Shown here in pieces: positions 8,039 through 14,743 of a DNA stretch of 45,064 bases. The notes beneath the pieces were generated by a model. The model saw nothing but the letters and a program-made list of their open reading frames with translations, did no database searches and was not told the DNA's origin. Each line of letters opens with the position of its first letter. Position 1 is the first letter of the stretch. The DNA comes from Gemmatimonadota bacterium (GTDB lineage: Bacteria > Gemmatimonadota > Gemmatimonadetes > Gemmatimonadales > Gemmatimonadaceae). A program made the translations under genes and the position numbers. The DNA lies in contig JADJRJ010000013.1 in assembly GCA_016712265.1 (NCBI GenBank), positions 1-45,064 of the forward strand. The letters are read 5' to 3'.

Positions 8039-8048
8039 AAGGCTCCCC
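8037..8048 (+). promoter_or_regulatory. Shared 12-base translation leader, copy 1
   Basis: GAAAGGCTCCCC stands four bases before the ATG of the fibre gene at 8052. An identical 12-mer stands at 12824, before the tail-tube gene. It contains the ribosome-site-like GAAAGG. Two such copies by chance so close to starts are unlikely. Confidence 0.5.
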
Positions 8049-8051
8049 GCC

Positions 8052-9182
8052 ATGGCTCGCAAGGTTGGAACTGATCTCTCGCTCATGGGCTTTGCTCTCA
8101 TGCTGGCGAAGATGGACCCTGTCTCGTCCGACCCGACCGGGCTCGGCGCGGGCGATGAGGGCCGGTTCTGGTGGAACATGACCACCGACCGGCCGAAGGT
8201 CTGGAACGGTACGACGGCGATCGACCTCCTGGACATCGCCAACCAGGTCGGAAACCTGACGGCGTCCCGGATCTCGGACTTCGACACGCAGGTGCGGACG
8301 TCGCGCCTGGACCAGATGGCCACTCCCACCGCTGACGTCGCGCTCGGCGGGCGGAAGATCACCGGGCTCGCAGACGGCGTCGCGGGCTCGGACGCCGCGA
8401 GCCTCGGCCAGCTGCTCGCCATCGCCAACAACCAGTCCTTCAAGGCGTCGGTCCGCGCGGCCACGACGGCGAACATTGCCAACATGGCGACCGCTGCGCC
8501 GAACACGCTGGACGGCGTGACGCTGGCGAACGGCGACCGGATTCTGGTCAAGGACCAGACGACCGGTTCCGCCAACGGCATCTACACCGTCACCACAGTC
8601 GGCACCGGCGCCAACGGCGTCTGGGCTCGGGCTACCGACTTCGACTCGTCGGCCGAAGCCGTGCCCGGCACGATCGTCATGGTGAACCAGGGCACCGCCA
8701 ACGGCGACAAGATGTTCATGCTGGCTACCAACGGGCCGATTACGCTCGGCACGACGGCGCTCGTGTGGTCCGCCTACGGCACGAGCACCGGCGAGATCGG
8801 GGTGGCCGGCGCGGGCCTCACCAAGACCGGCACGACGTACGACGTCGTCTCGGGTTCGACCGGCACAATCACCGTCGCCGCGGACGCGGTCGACGTCACG
8901 ACCACGCGCGTCCCGATCAAGCGCTCCGGCACGGTCCCGACCGCGACCGGCACCGTAGATGGCATCACGGTCACCGTCTCGGGCTCGCAGGTCACATTCA
9001 CGCACGGGCAGAACAACCCGGCGCCGCTCGTGGTGATCCGCGCGGGCTCCTCGCCGGTCGCGGGCTACACCGCGGGCGAGATCGTGGAGCACACCGACGC
9101 CACGACCGACAGCAACAACGTGAAGATCACGCTGCCCGCCGCGCCGTCCGCCAACAACTGGGTCTTCATGGTGGTGGCGTAG
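8052..9182 (+). CDS. Capsid-proximal tail-fibre-like protein
   Basis: This 376-residue protein has modules known from phage fibres. An N-terminal adaptor contains RFWWNMTTDRPKVWNG. A segment GGRKITGLADGVAGSDAASL is typical of fibre shafts. A domain follows with LANGDRILVKDQTTGSANGI then YTV, and the C-terminal beta domain is Thr- and Gly-rich. Despite this, it is encoded between capsid and connectors, so attachment to the head is a serious option. The start uses the shared GAAAGGCTCCCC leader. It ends with TAG, one base before the next gene. Confidence 0.7.
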   Translation: MARKVGTDLSLMGFALMLAKMDPVSSDPTGLGAGDEGRFWWNMTTDRPKVWNGTTAIDLLDIANQVGNLTASRISDFDTQVRTSRLDQMATPTADVALGGRKITGLADGVAGSDAASLGQLLAIANNQSFKASVRAATTANIANMATAAPNTLDGVTLANGDRILVKDQTTGSANGIYTVTTVGTGANGVWARATDFDSSAEAVPGTIVMVNQGTANGDKMFMLATNGPITLGTTALVWSAYGTSTGEIGVAGAGLTKTGTTYDVVSGSTGTITVAADAVDVTTTRVPIKRSGTVPTATGTVDGITVTVSGSQVTFTHGQNNPAPLVVIRAGSSPVAGYTAGEIVEHTDATTDSNNVKITLPAAPSANNWVFMVVA

Positions 9183-9183
9183 C

Positions 9184-9537
9184 ATGTCCCGGAAGTCTTC
9201 AACTGCACTGATCCTCGTCCCGCAGACGGCAGCACCGAGCGCTGGCGCAATCAGCATCGACGCCGACCTGGCCTCGGGCGGCGCGGACTCGACCCTGACG
9301 GGTGACGCAACCCTGAATGTGCCGACCAACGGCTCCAACGGGCAGATCATCCAGGGCGCAGTTCTGGCTTCCGGGGCACAGCGCATTTTGACGTTCCATG
9401 CGAGCTACGGGCGGTTGACCGGAATCGCCAGCACCCTGACGATTCCGTCCGGGAAGGTCGGGCGGTATGCGATCCGCCGCACCGACATAACGGGCTCGGC
9501 TAAGTGGCTCGTGGAGTCGGTTGGTGTTGAGCAGTAA
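9184..9537 (+). CDS. Small fibre-head-like protein
   Basis: A 117-residue beta-rich protein (LTFHASYGRLTGIAST, SGKVGRYAIRRTDITG) resembling the C-terminal domain found at the tips of phage fibres. It starts two bases after the preceding fibre gene and overlaps the next start (TAATG). It may be a tip or co-assembling partner of its neighbours. Confidence 0.5.
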   Translation: MSRKSSTALILVPQTAAPSAGAISIDADLASGGADSTLTGDATLNVPTNGSNGQIIQGAVLASGAQRILTFHASYGRLTGIASTLTIPSGKVGRYAIRRTDITGSAKWLVESVGVEQ

Positions 9538-10862
9538 TGGCATTCGCAAACGTTGCCGCGCGGCAGACCGGATCGACAACCACCAACGCTGGAACGACAA
9601 CCATCTCGCTCCCTTCCGGTATTTTGGCGGGCGAAGGCTTGTTGGTGTTCGTGTCGGTAGACGGCATACCAAACCTGGATGATTCCGGTGACCGCTGGGT
9701 CAAGCTCTACGGGCAGGGCCGGAACGGTACTGCTGCCAATGGCGTAACGGGTGCCGTGTTTGCGAAGATTGCTGAAGGCGGCGACACCCTAACCATCAGG
9801 CACAGGATCAACGATGCTGCGAATAGCCAGATGGCATCCTGGGTCTCGATTCGGATCCAGAATCACGGCGGTATCCCGGTTGCTGTGCATGCGAATGGTT
9901 CTAGCACAAATAGCAACCCGCCCGCTTGCACCCCGCCTTGGGGTTCGCAGGACTACCTGATGATTACGGCTCGCATGGGCGACGCAAATGTGTCTGCTTC
10001 TGCGGCGCCATCGGGGTACTCAAACCTGCAGACGGTAACGCACGCCGATGCTACAAACGGCGCGAGCATAAACACTGCCGAGCGGTCCGCAACGGTCTCC
10101 TCGGAGGACCCGGGCACCTTCACCTCTGCAACTGAGCAATGGGTCGCCTTCACAGTGATGGTTCCTCCTGCAACAATTACCACTCCGCAGCTAGTCGCGG
10201 TCTATGAGGCTGAGTCTCTAACTCTGGCCACTAGTTCCATCACCTCGCCCACCTTCACCCCGGACGATGGCGAGGTCATTGTTGTAAAGACGCTGACGGC
10301 CGACTCAACCTGTGTTCCGGCAACGCCCACCGCGAGCGGAGTTACTTTCGACCCCCAGGCGCAGGCCGGTACGTCTGGCAGCTTCGGCTGGTCCATGACA
10401 TCGACCGTGAAGGTTGGCACATCACCTGGGGCAATTGCTGTCACCCAGGCTTTTAGTGGATCGGGATTTGTGCGAAGCTGTGTGATTGAGCGCTGGAAGA
10501 ATGCGAAGCTGGATGCCACCCCTGCGGTTGCGCAGGCTACCGGATCGGGTGGGCCATCAACCACTATTACCACAGAGGCCAACGACTCGGTCGTCTCCTG
10601 GCTGAACACGGACTGGCAGGCCGTTACTCCCGCGGCGTACCTGTACCGCGACGCTGACACGGTTGAGACCAACATCTTCGATATCTCAACCTCTGACATC
10701 GTTGGGTACTACGGCTATCAGTATGCGCCAACAGCCGGGTCACAGACGCTCGGATTGTCGGCTCCGGTTGGTCAGGCTTGGTCGCTGTCTGGAGTGGAGA
10801 TCCAGTATGAGGCGCCATCCGGCGTACAAGACCTAACCAAGTTCTTCCTTTCAGCAGCGTAG
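9537..10862 (+). CDS. Fibre-like protein with a domain shared with the esterase gene
   Basis: This 441-residue protein has two beta-rich halves. The C-terminal half (from about residue 220) matches the C-terminal domain of the protein ending at 30483. Both contain F-T-P-x-x-G-E-V-I-V-V-K, a later V-x-E-R-W, a WL-x-TDW strand and a closing G-x-Q-T-x-GL-x-AP-x-GQ-x-W. That shared fold is probably a carbohydrate-binding or adhesion module. Composition is Thr/Ser/Ala-rich with no membrane segment. It closes the fibre-like block before the connectors; the start overlaps the previous stop. Confidence 0.6.
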   Translation: MAFANVAARQTGSTTTNAGTTTISLPSGILAGEGLLVFVSVDGIPNLDDSGDRWVKLYGQGRNGTAANGVTGAVFAKIAEGGDTLTIRHRINDAANSQMASWVSIRIQNHGGIPVAVHANGSSTNSNPPACTPPWGSQDYLMITARMGDANVSASAAPSGYSNLQTVTHADATNGASINTAERSATVSSEDPGTFTSATEQWVAFTVMVPPATITTPQLVAVYEAESLTLATSSITSPTFTPDDGEVIVVKTLTADSTCVPATPTASGVTFDPQAQAGTSGSFGWSMTSTVKVGTSPGAIAVTQAFSGSGFVRSCVIERWKNAKLDATPAVAQATGSGGPSTTITTEANDSVVSWLNTDWQAVTPAAYLYRDADTVETNIFDISTSDIVGYYGYQYAPTAGSQTLGLSAPVGQAWSLSGVEIQYEAPSGVQDLTKFFLSAA

Positions 10863-10870
10863 GAGGCATC

Positions 10871-11203
10871 ATGGCAGACGCAGCAGACATCCAGAGGGTG
10901 CTGGATGCAATCGAGGATGACTACGCTGAGCATGGCTGGACTGAGACGATGATCAGCGACCGGCTGGACGCGGGCGCGATCCCGGAGCGGGTCATCGCGG
11001 TCTACTGGGGCAAGCGCGCCAACAAGGCGCTCCTGCTCGTCAACACGAGCGAGTCCGGTAGCTCGCGCGGCAATGACTCCATCTATCCGCGCCTCAAGAA
11101 GCTGGCCGACGAGTGGGAGGCACGCGCGGTCACCGCCGAGGCGCCTGTGGTCCCGGTCGAGACCCGCGGCCGACTCAGCAGCTTCCCGATCCGGAGGGTG
11201 TAA
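10871..11203 (+). CDS. Head-tail connector candidate
   Basis: A 110-residue, mostly helical acidic protein (MADAADIQRVLDAIEDDYAEHG) preceded by GGAGG. It begins the small-gene set that leads from head to tail. The position fits the first connector protein (gp6/gp15-like adaptor). No unique motif is visible. It overlaps the next gene by one base (TAATG). Confidence 0.55.
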   Translation: MADAADIQRVLDAIEDDYAEHGWTETMISDRLDAGAIPERVIAVYWGKRANKALLLVNTSESGSSRGNDSIYPRLKKLADEWEARAVTAEAPVVPVETRGRLSSFPIRRV

Positions 11204-11643
11204 TGGTCTACGTTCCGACGACTCCGGCCGAGGCGCCAACGATCCCGGTCTGGACGCTGACGGAGGAGCTACGGGTCAACCGGCTGAACACCTCTGCATT
11301 CATAGCTGCAGACCCCCTCAGCTTGACGCTGCAGGTCCGGGGGTCCTCCCGCACCCCCTCGGGGGCCTACTCGCGCGAGCGGCAGTCTGAGAGGCCGCCG
11401 CAGACCTTCAAGCTCATCATGCAGAGCCCTGCCGGGGGGTCGATCGAGCAGCGCACCGAGGACGGCACTGAACGGCAGGTTGACTACATCCTGCTTGGCG
11501 AGTGGGATGCCGAGATCGAGGTGAGCGACTACTGGGACGATGAGGCCGGCCAACGCTGGGAGGTCGTGGCGTTGGTGCCGCGCAACGGCTATGAGACCCG
11601 GGCGGTAGTCGAGGCGCACGGGAAGGATCTGACCGGTGGTTAG
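11203..11643 (+). CDS. Head closure/connector candidate
   Basis: A 146-residue beta-rich protein starting at ATG 11203 after CCGGAGGG; the frame is open further upstream but the ribosome site selects this start. Strands such as YILLGEWDAEIEV and RWEVVALVP suggest a small beta barrel like head-completion (stopper) proteins. Position between connector and neck genes supports this. Its end overlaps the next GTG by eight bases. Confidence 0.5.
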   Translation: MVYVPTTPAEAPTIPVWTLTEELRVNRLNTSAFIAADPLSLTLQVRGSSRTPSGAYSRERQSERPPQTFKLIMQSPAGGSIEQRTEDGTERQVDYILLGEWDAEIEVSDYWDDEAGQRWEVVALVPRNGYETRAVVEAHGKDLTGG

Positions 11644-11992
11644 GTTCCGCATCGAGTGGGATGACGGGCGCATCCGCAAGAACATTGTGGAGCTCGACGC
11701 CAAGACCAAGAAGGCCATCGAGATCGCATTTGCGTTCCAGGCTGCCCGCTCGACCGGCTACATGAAGACCAATGCGCCCTGGACCGACCGCACGACGGCC
11801 GCTCGGGCGGGCCTGCACGCCGTGTCCAGCCACTCGGGCTCGCGGTTCGAGTTGCTGCTAGCGCACGCGGTCTCCTATGGCATCTGGCTGGAGGTCTGTA
11901 ACTCCGGCCGGTACCAGATCATCCTTCCGAGCCTCCGCGCCGCATCGCGCGAGCTACAAGGGCTCCTCGACCAGTTGTGGAGCAAGATGTGA
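11636..11992 (+). CDS. Neck protein, HK97 gp10-like candidate
   Basis: A 118-residue protein with a helical N-terminus (AKTKKAIEIAFAFQAARS), the feature MKTNAPWTDRTTAARAGLHA typical of gp10-like neck proteins, and a C-terminal helix. In this family the W-x-D-x-T-x-x-AR stretch is conserved, and the protein joins head completion to tail completion. Start GTG 11636. It overlaps the next gene. Confidence 0.65.
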   Translation: MVRFRIEWDDGRIRKNIVELDAKTKKAIEIAFAFQAARSTGYMKTNAPWTDRTTAARAGLHAVSSHSGSRFELLLAHAVSYGIWLEVCNSGRYQIILPSLRAASRELQGLLDQLWSKM

Positions 11993-12396
11993 GCGCGCGA
12001 GCGGCTGTGTACTCATTGCTAGCAGCAGACGGCCAGTTGCAGGCCCTGGGCCTTCCGTACGGGAACATCTGGCCGGCCCAGGCGCTCGATACCGCGCCGC
12101 GCAATGGTCGGTTCCTCATTCTGCGTTGGGAGGAGACGACCGTGGCACGAGGGCGGGCTAGCCAGTCCGAGGTCCTGACAATTTGGGCCCATTGTCCGCG
12201 CGAGATGTCCACGGACTTCGCCCCGCTCGACGCGATTCTGAACAGGGTGACGGAGATCCTGACTTCAGCGACGCACGTAACCGGGGCGGATGGCGTGCTT
12301 ACATGTGTCGACTACAACGGCAAGAGCCCTGATCTGAATGATGAGGGTTACAAGACCATAACCAAGAATGCGGCTTACACCGTGGTCTCCCGGTAG
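11989..12396 (+). CDS. Tail terminator/completion protein candidate
   Basis: This 135-residue protein starts at GTG 11989, overlapping the preceding stop (GTGA) with GGAG six bases upstream; GTG 11977 is an in-frame alternative. The alternation of helix and strand (RFLILRWEETT, SEVLTIWAHCP, LDAILNRVTEILTS) fits the tail terminator family (gpU-like), which caps the tail tube and joins it to the neck. Position just before the tail tube supports it. Confidence 0.6.
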   Translation: MSARAAVYSLLAADGQLQALGLPYGNIWPAQALDTAPRNGRFLILRWEETTVARGRASQSEVLTIWAHCPREMSTDFAPLDAILNRVTEILTSATHVTGADGVLTCVDYNGKSPDLNDEGYKTITKNAAYTVVSR

Positions 12397-12399
12397 AAT
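12394..12399 (+). promoter_or_regulatory. Weak -10-like box TAGAAT
   Basis: TAGAAT in the context CGGTAGAATC, 23 bases before the next start; its TAG is the stop of the upstream gene. No -35 box is evident. Listed with the similar word at 2332. Confidence 0.2.
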
Positions 12400-12421
12400 C
12401 TAAGGCAAGGAGAGGAGGGTC

Positions 12422-12637
12422 ATGGCACACGGAGTGAAGGCTGTCAAGTACATCGGTATCGCAGATATCCGGCGCATCACCGATGATGACTGGGACAAGA
12501 TCAAGGTTCGGCTACAAGGGACCGTCCAGTGGGACAAGTCCAATGGCTTCACCGTACTCGGGGAGCGACTACGGGATGGAGCGATTGCGTACTTGCGATC
12601 GGACCCGGACTTTGTGGTCGTGAACGAGGACGAGTGA
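12422..12637 (+). CDS. Small hypothetical protein
   Basis: A 71-residue protein preceded by AGGAGAGGAGG. It contains IADIRRITDDDWDKIKVRLQ, then W-D-K-S-N-G-F, and an acidic tail DFVVVNEDE. This arrangement resembles the small tail-region proteins that many actinophages encode beside the tail tube; function unknown. Its stop overlaps the start of the Com-like gene (GTGA). Confidence 0.6.
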   Translation: MAHGVKAVKYIGIADIRRITDDDWDKIKVRLQGTVQWDKSNGFTVLGERLRDGAIAYLRSDPDFVVVNEDE

Positions 12638-12882
12638 CGGAACTGCGCTGCGACAACTCCATATTGTTCGGCGTCGTGGCACATGACCAGCTTGGCATGT
12701 ACCTGGAAGTCAAGTGCAGGTCGAGTCGTTGCGGCGCGAGAGGTGGTGTCGTTGTACTACATCGGTTCAGGCTCCCCAGTTGTGAACTGATCGGCACCAA
12801 GCACTACAAGAGTCCCCCGAACCGAAAGGCTCCCCAGCATGAGTACTCCCCTGGCCACGGCTCTGCCGTATGGCCTGCGTGA
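12634..12882 (+). CDS. Com-like zinc-finger protein
   Basis: This 82-residue protein has the pattern LRCDN-x-I-L-F-G-V near the N-terminus and LEVKCRSSRCGARGGVVVLH about 20 residues later, so C..N and C-x4-C metal-binding knuckles are followed by the HRF strand. This is the layout of the Mu Com family, in which Com binds mRNA and activates translation of the modification gene mom. The first pair has only one Cys (CDN instead of C-x-x-C), so metal binding may differ. Start GTG 12634 overlaps the previous stop. The C-terminus overlaps the tail-tube start by 44 bases, a position suited to translational control of that gene. Confidence 0.65.
   Translation: MTELRCDNSILFGVVAHDQLGMYLEVKCRSSRCGARGGVVVLHRFRLPSCELIGTKHYKSPPNRKAPQHEYSPGHGSAVWPA
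12824..12835 (+). promoter_or_regulatory. Shared 12-base translation leader, copy 2
   Basis: GAAAGGCTCCCC, identical to the copy at 8037, lies three bases before the tail-tube ATG at 12839 and inside the coding region of the Com-like gene. Confidence 0.5.
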
Positions 12883-13444
12883 CCTGAAGCTCACGCCCTA
12901 CTCGGACGCTTCCGGCTCCACCCTCGGCACGGTCGTGGTCGACCTGCCGAACGCCCGCACCCTGTCCTTCTCCGAGACGGAGGAGTTCGAGGAGCTGCGT
13001 GGCGACGACCGGGTGGTGACCACCCGCGGCAAGGGCGCCGTGGTGGAGTGGGAGCTGGAGGCGGGCGGCCTGAACCTGGACGCCTGGAAGGCGATGTCGG
13101 GCGGCACGATCATCGACTCGGGCACGACCCCCAACAAGAAGCGCGTGTACCGCAAGGCCGGTCGGCAGAACCGCCCGTGGTTCCTCATCGAGGGCCAGGT
13201 CATCTCCGACTCGGGCGGCGACGTCCACGCGATCCTCTACCGGTGCCGTGCGACGGACTCGCTGGAAGGCGAGTTCAATGATGGCGAGTTCTTCCTGACC
13301 TCGGGCTCGGGTCAGGCGCTGCCGCTCCTGGAGGACGGCGTGGACGACGACATCCTGTACGACATCATCCAGAACGAGACCGCGGTGCCCATGACCACCA
13401 CGGCCCTCACGCTTCCCGACCCGGAAGCGAACGACACCCCGTAA
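12839..13444 (+). CDS. Major tail (tube) protein
   Basis: This 201-residue protein has beta-rich tube-protein character. It contains VVVDLPNARTLSFSETEEFE, a GKGAVVEWELEAGGLNLDAW segment typical of actinophage tube subunits, and a C-terminal acidic beta domain. It polymerises into hexameric rings that form the tail tube. Order (terminator, small genes, tube, chaperones, tape measure) is classical. The start uses the shared leader. Confidence 0.8.
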   Translation: MSTPLATALPYGLRDLKLTPYSDASGSTLGTVVVDLPNARTLSFSETEEFEELRGDDRVVTTRGKGAVVEWELEAGGLNLDAWKAMSGGTIIDSGTTPNKKRVYRKAGRQNRPWFLIEGQVISDSGGDVHAILYRCRATDSLEGEFNDGEFFLTSGSGQALPLLEDGVDDDILYDIIQNETAVPMTTTALTLPDPEANDTP

Positions 13445-13474
13445 CAACCCGTCAACGAGCGAAGGACAAAGGCA

Positions 13475-13948
13475 TTGGGAGCGCATCGGACGCCATATGC
13501 CCCCTTCAGGGAGACCTGGAGGAGGTGGGACTGCGATCTTGCCCCTGGCGCACCGGACAAGGACGGATACGGCCGAGTTCGGGAATCTGGGAAGCAGGTT
13601 CGGGCCCACAGGAAGGCGTGGAAGGACGCAAACGGCGACTTGCCGTCCAGCGTCCTTGTCCTCCACCATTGCGATGTTCGAAAGTGCCGCCGCCTCCAGC
13701 ATCTATGGATTGGCGACGACGCCGACAACATGCGTGATCGGGACGAGAAGGGCCGAGGCGCAACCCCTCCGCAGGGCCTGCGCGAGACCGCATCTCGTAC
13801 CAAGCTCGACACGCAAGCTCGACTGGTGATCATCGAAGCAATCGAGAACGGCGCCAAGAAGGAATTGCTGGCCGTTCGGTTCGGCGTTCACCCGAAGACA
13901 ATCGCAAGCATTTGGCGTTACCGCGCCAATGATGGATGGAGGAAGTAA
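13475..13948 (+). CDS. HNH homing endonuclease
   Basis: This 157-residue protein contains the HNH core: VLHHCDVRKCRRLQHLWIGD, then D-N-M-R-D-R-D-E-K-G-R. This gives the usual HH-C-x4-C-x3-HL-x-x-G-x-x-x-DN pattern. The C-terminus (residues 110-157) is a helix-turn-helix-like DNA-binding segment (AVRFGVHPKTIASIWRY). Such free-standing enzymes nick DNA of phages lacking the gene and spread by repair. It sits between tail tube and chaperones. TTG 13475 is used, after GAAGGACAAAGG. Its stop overlaps the next ATG. Confidence 0.9.
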   Translation: MGAHRTPYAPFRETWRRWDCDLAPGAPDKDGYGRVRESGKQVRAHRKAWKDANGDLPSSVLVLHHCDVRKCRRLQHLWIGDDADNMRDRDEKGRGATPPQGLRETASRTKLDTQARLVIIEAIENGAKKELLAVRFGVHPKTIASIWRYRANDGWRK

Positions 13949-14529
13949 TGCCAGCTCAGACAGAGTACAGCGCCCCGGCCTGGGGCAAGTCGCCATTCTT
14001 CGACCTGGAACTGCCGTCGGGCGGCGTGGTCCAGTGCAAGCTCATCGATTTGCAGGTCATCGTCGCGGCCGACATGATCGACGAGTTCGACAAGCTGGCT
14101 CCGACCGCCGACGAGAAGGTGGTCAAGCCGGCCAGCGGCAAGCGCCCGGCCGACCGGAAGGCCAAAGAGCCGACCAAGAAGGAACGGGCTAAGGAAGAAG
14201 CCAAGGCGCTCCGCGAGTTCTTCGCCAAGGACAACATCGACGCCCTCACCACGATGATGAGCCGGGTGCTCCCGCTCGTTATCGTGCAGCCCGCCGTAGA
14301 GACTTCGGTTTACAAGACGGACAGCGGCACATGGGAAACCATTCCCCCGCAGGACCGCAAGGACGGCGTCATCTACGTCGACACCGTGCCGCTCGCGGAC
14401 CAGATGACCATCCTCCAGGCCACGATGGAAGGGATGGATATGGACGGCCTCCAGCAGTTTCGTGAGCAGCCCCAGCCGTCTGTGGCAGACGTGGAGGTTG
14501 TCCCAGTCCGTACGGACCCGCCCATCTGA
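13948..14529 (+). CDS. Tail assembly chaperone (G-type)
   Basis: This 193-residue protein lies two genes before the tape measure. It is a helical, charged protein with LPSGGVVQCKLIDLQVIVAA near the start, a Lys/Glu/Ala-rich middle and an acidic C-terminus. Upstream members of the chaperone pair coat the tape measure during assembly. ATG 13948 has GGAGG upstream. The downstream partner is in the +1 frame; a programmed shift near the stop is possible (see findings). Confidence 0.7.
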   Translation: MPAQTEYSAPAWGKSPFFDLELPSGGVVQCKLIDLQVIVAADMIDEFDKLAPTADEKVVKPASGKRPADRKAKEPTKKERAKEEAKALREFFAKDNIDALTTMMSRVLPLVIVQPAVETSVYKTDSGTWETIPPQDRKDGVIYVDTVPLADQMTILQATMEGMDMDGLQQFREQPQPSVADVEVVPVRTDPPI

Positions 14530-14533
14530 CCTT

Positions 14534-14734
14534 ATGGGCATCCGACATGACGCGGTGGCGTTCTACCTTGACCGGGTAGTTGCCAATATCGGAACCATGA
14601 TCGAGTCGGAAATTGAAGAGGCGCAAGCCAAAAGCAAGAACAGCAAGGGTGCAGCGGTCAAGGCCCAGCTGGTACTGAATAGGTGGCTACGCGCGGAGGG
14701 CGGAGCTAGGTATAGAGACCCAATGGCGCGATAG
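14534..14734 (+). CDS. Tail assembly chaperone, T-type partner
   Basis: A 66-residue frame starting at ATG 14534, ten bases before the tape measure start. It is helical and charged (MIESEIEEAQAKSKNSKG, KAQLVLNRWLRAEGGARYRD). In many siphophages this second chaperone segment is made as a frameshift extension of the first; the frame here is open upstream to 14462, overlapping the first gene. Either independent start or +1 shift would work. Confidence 0.6.
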   Translation: MGIRHDAVAFYLDRVVANIGTMIESEIEEAQAKSKNSKGAAVKAQLVLNRWLRAEGGARYRDPMAR

Positions 14735-14743
14735 GAGCCCCCA

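Noticed and set aside
7965..9386. Antisense open frame of 473 codons opposite the fibre genes
   Set aside because: Arg/Gly/Val-rich shadow without motifs or ribosome site.
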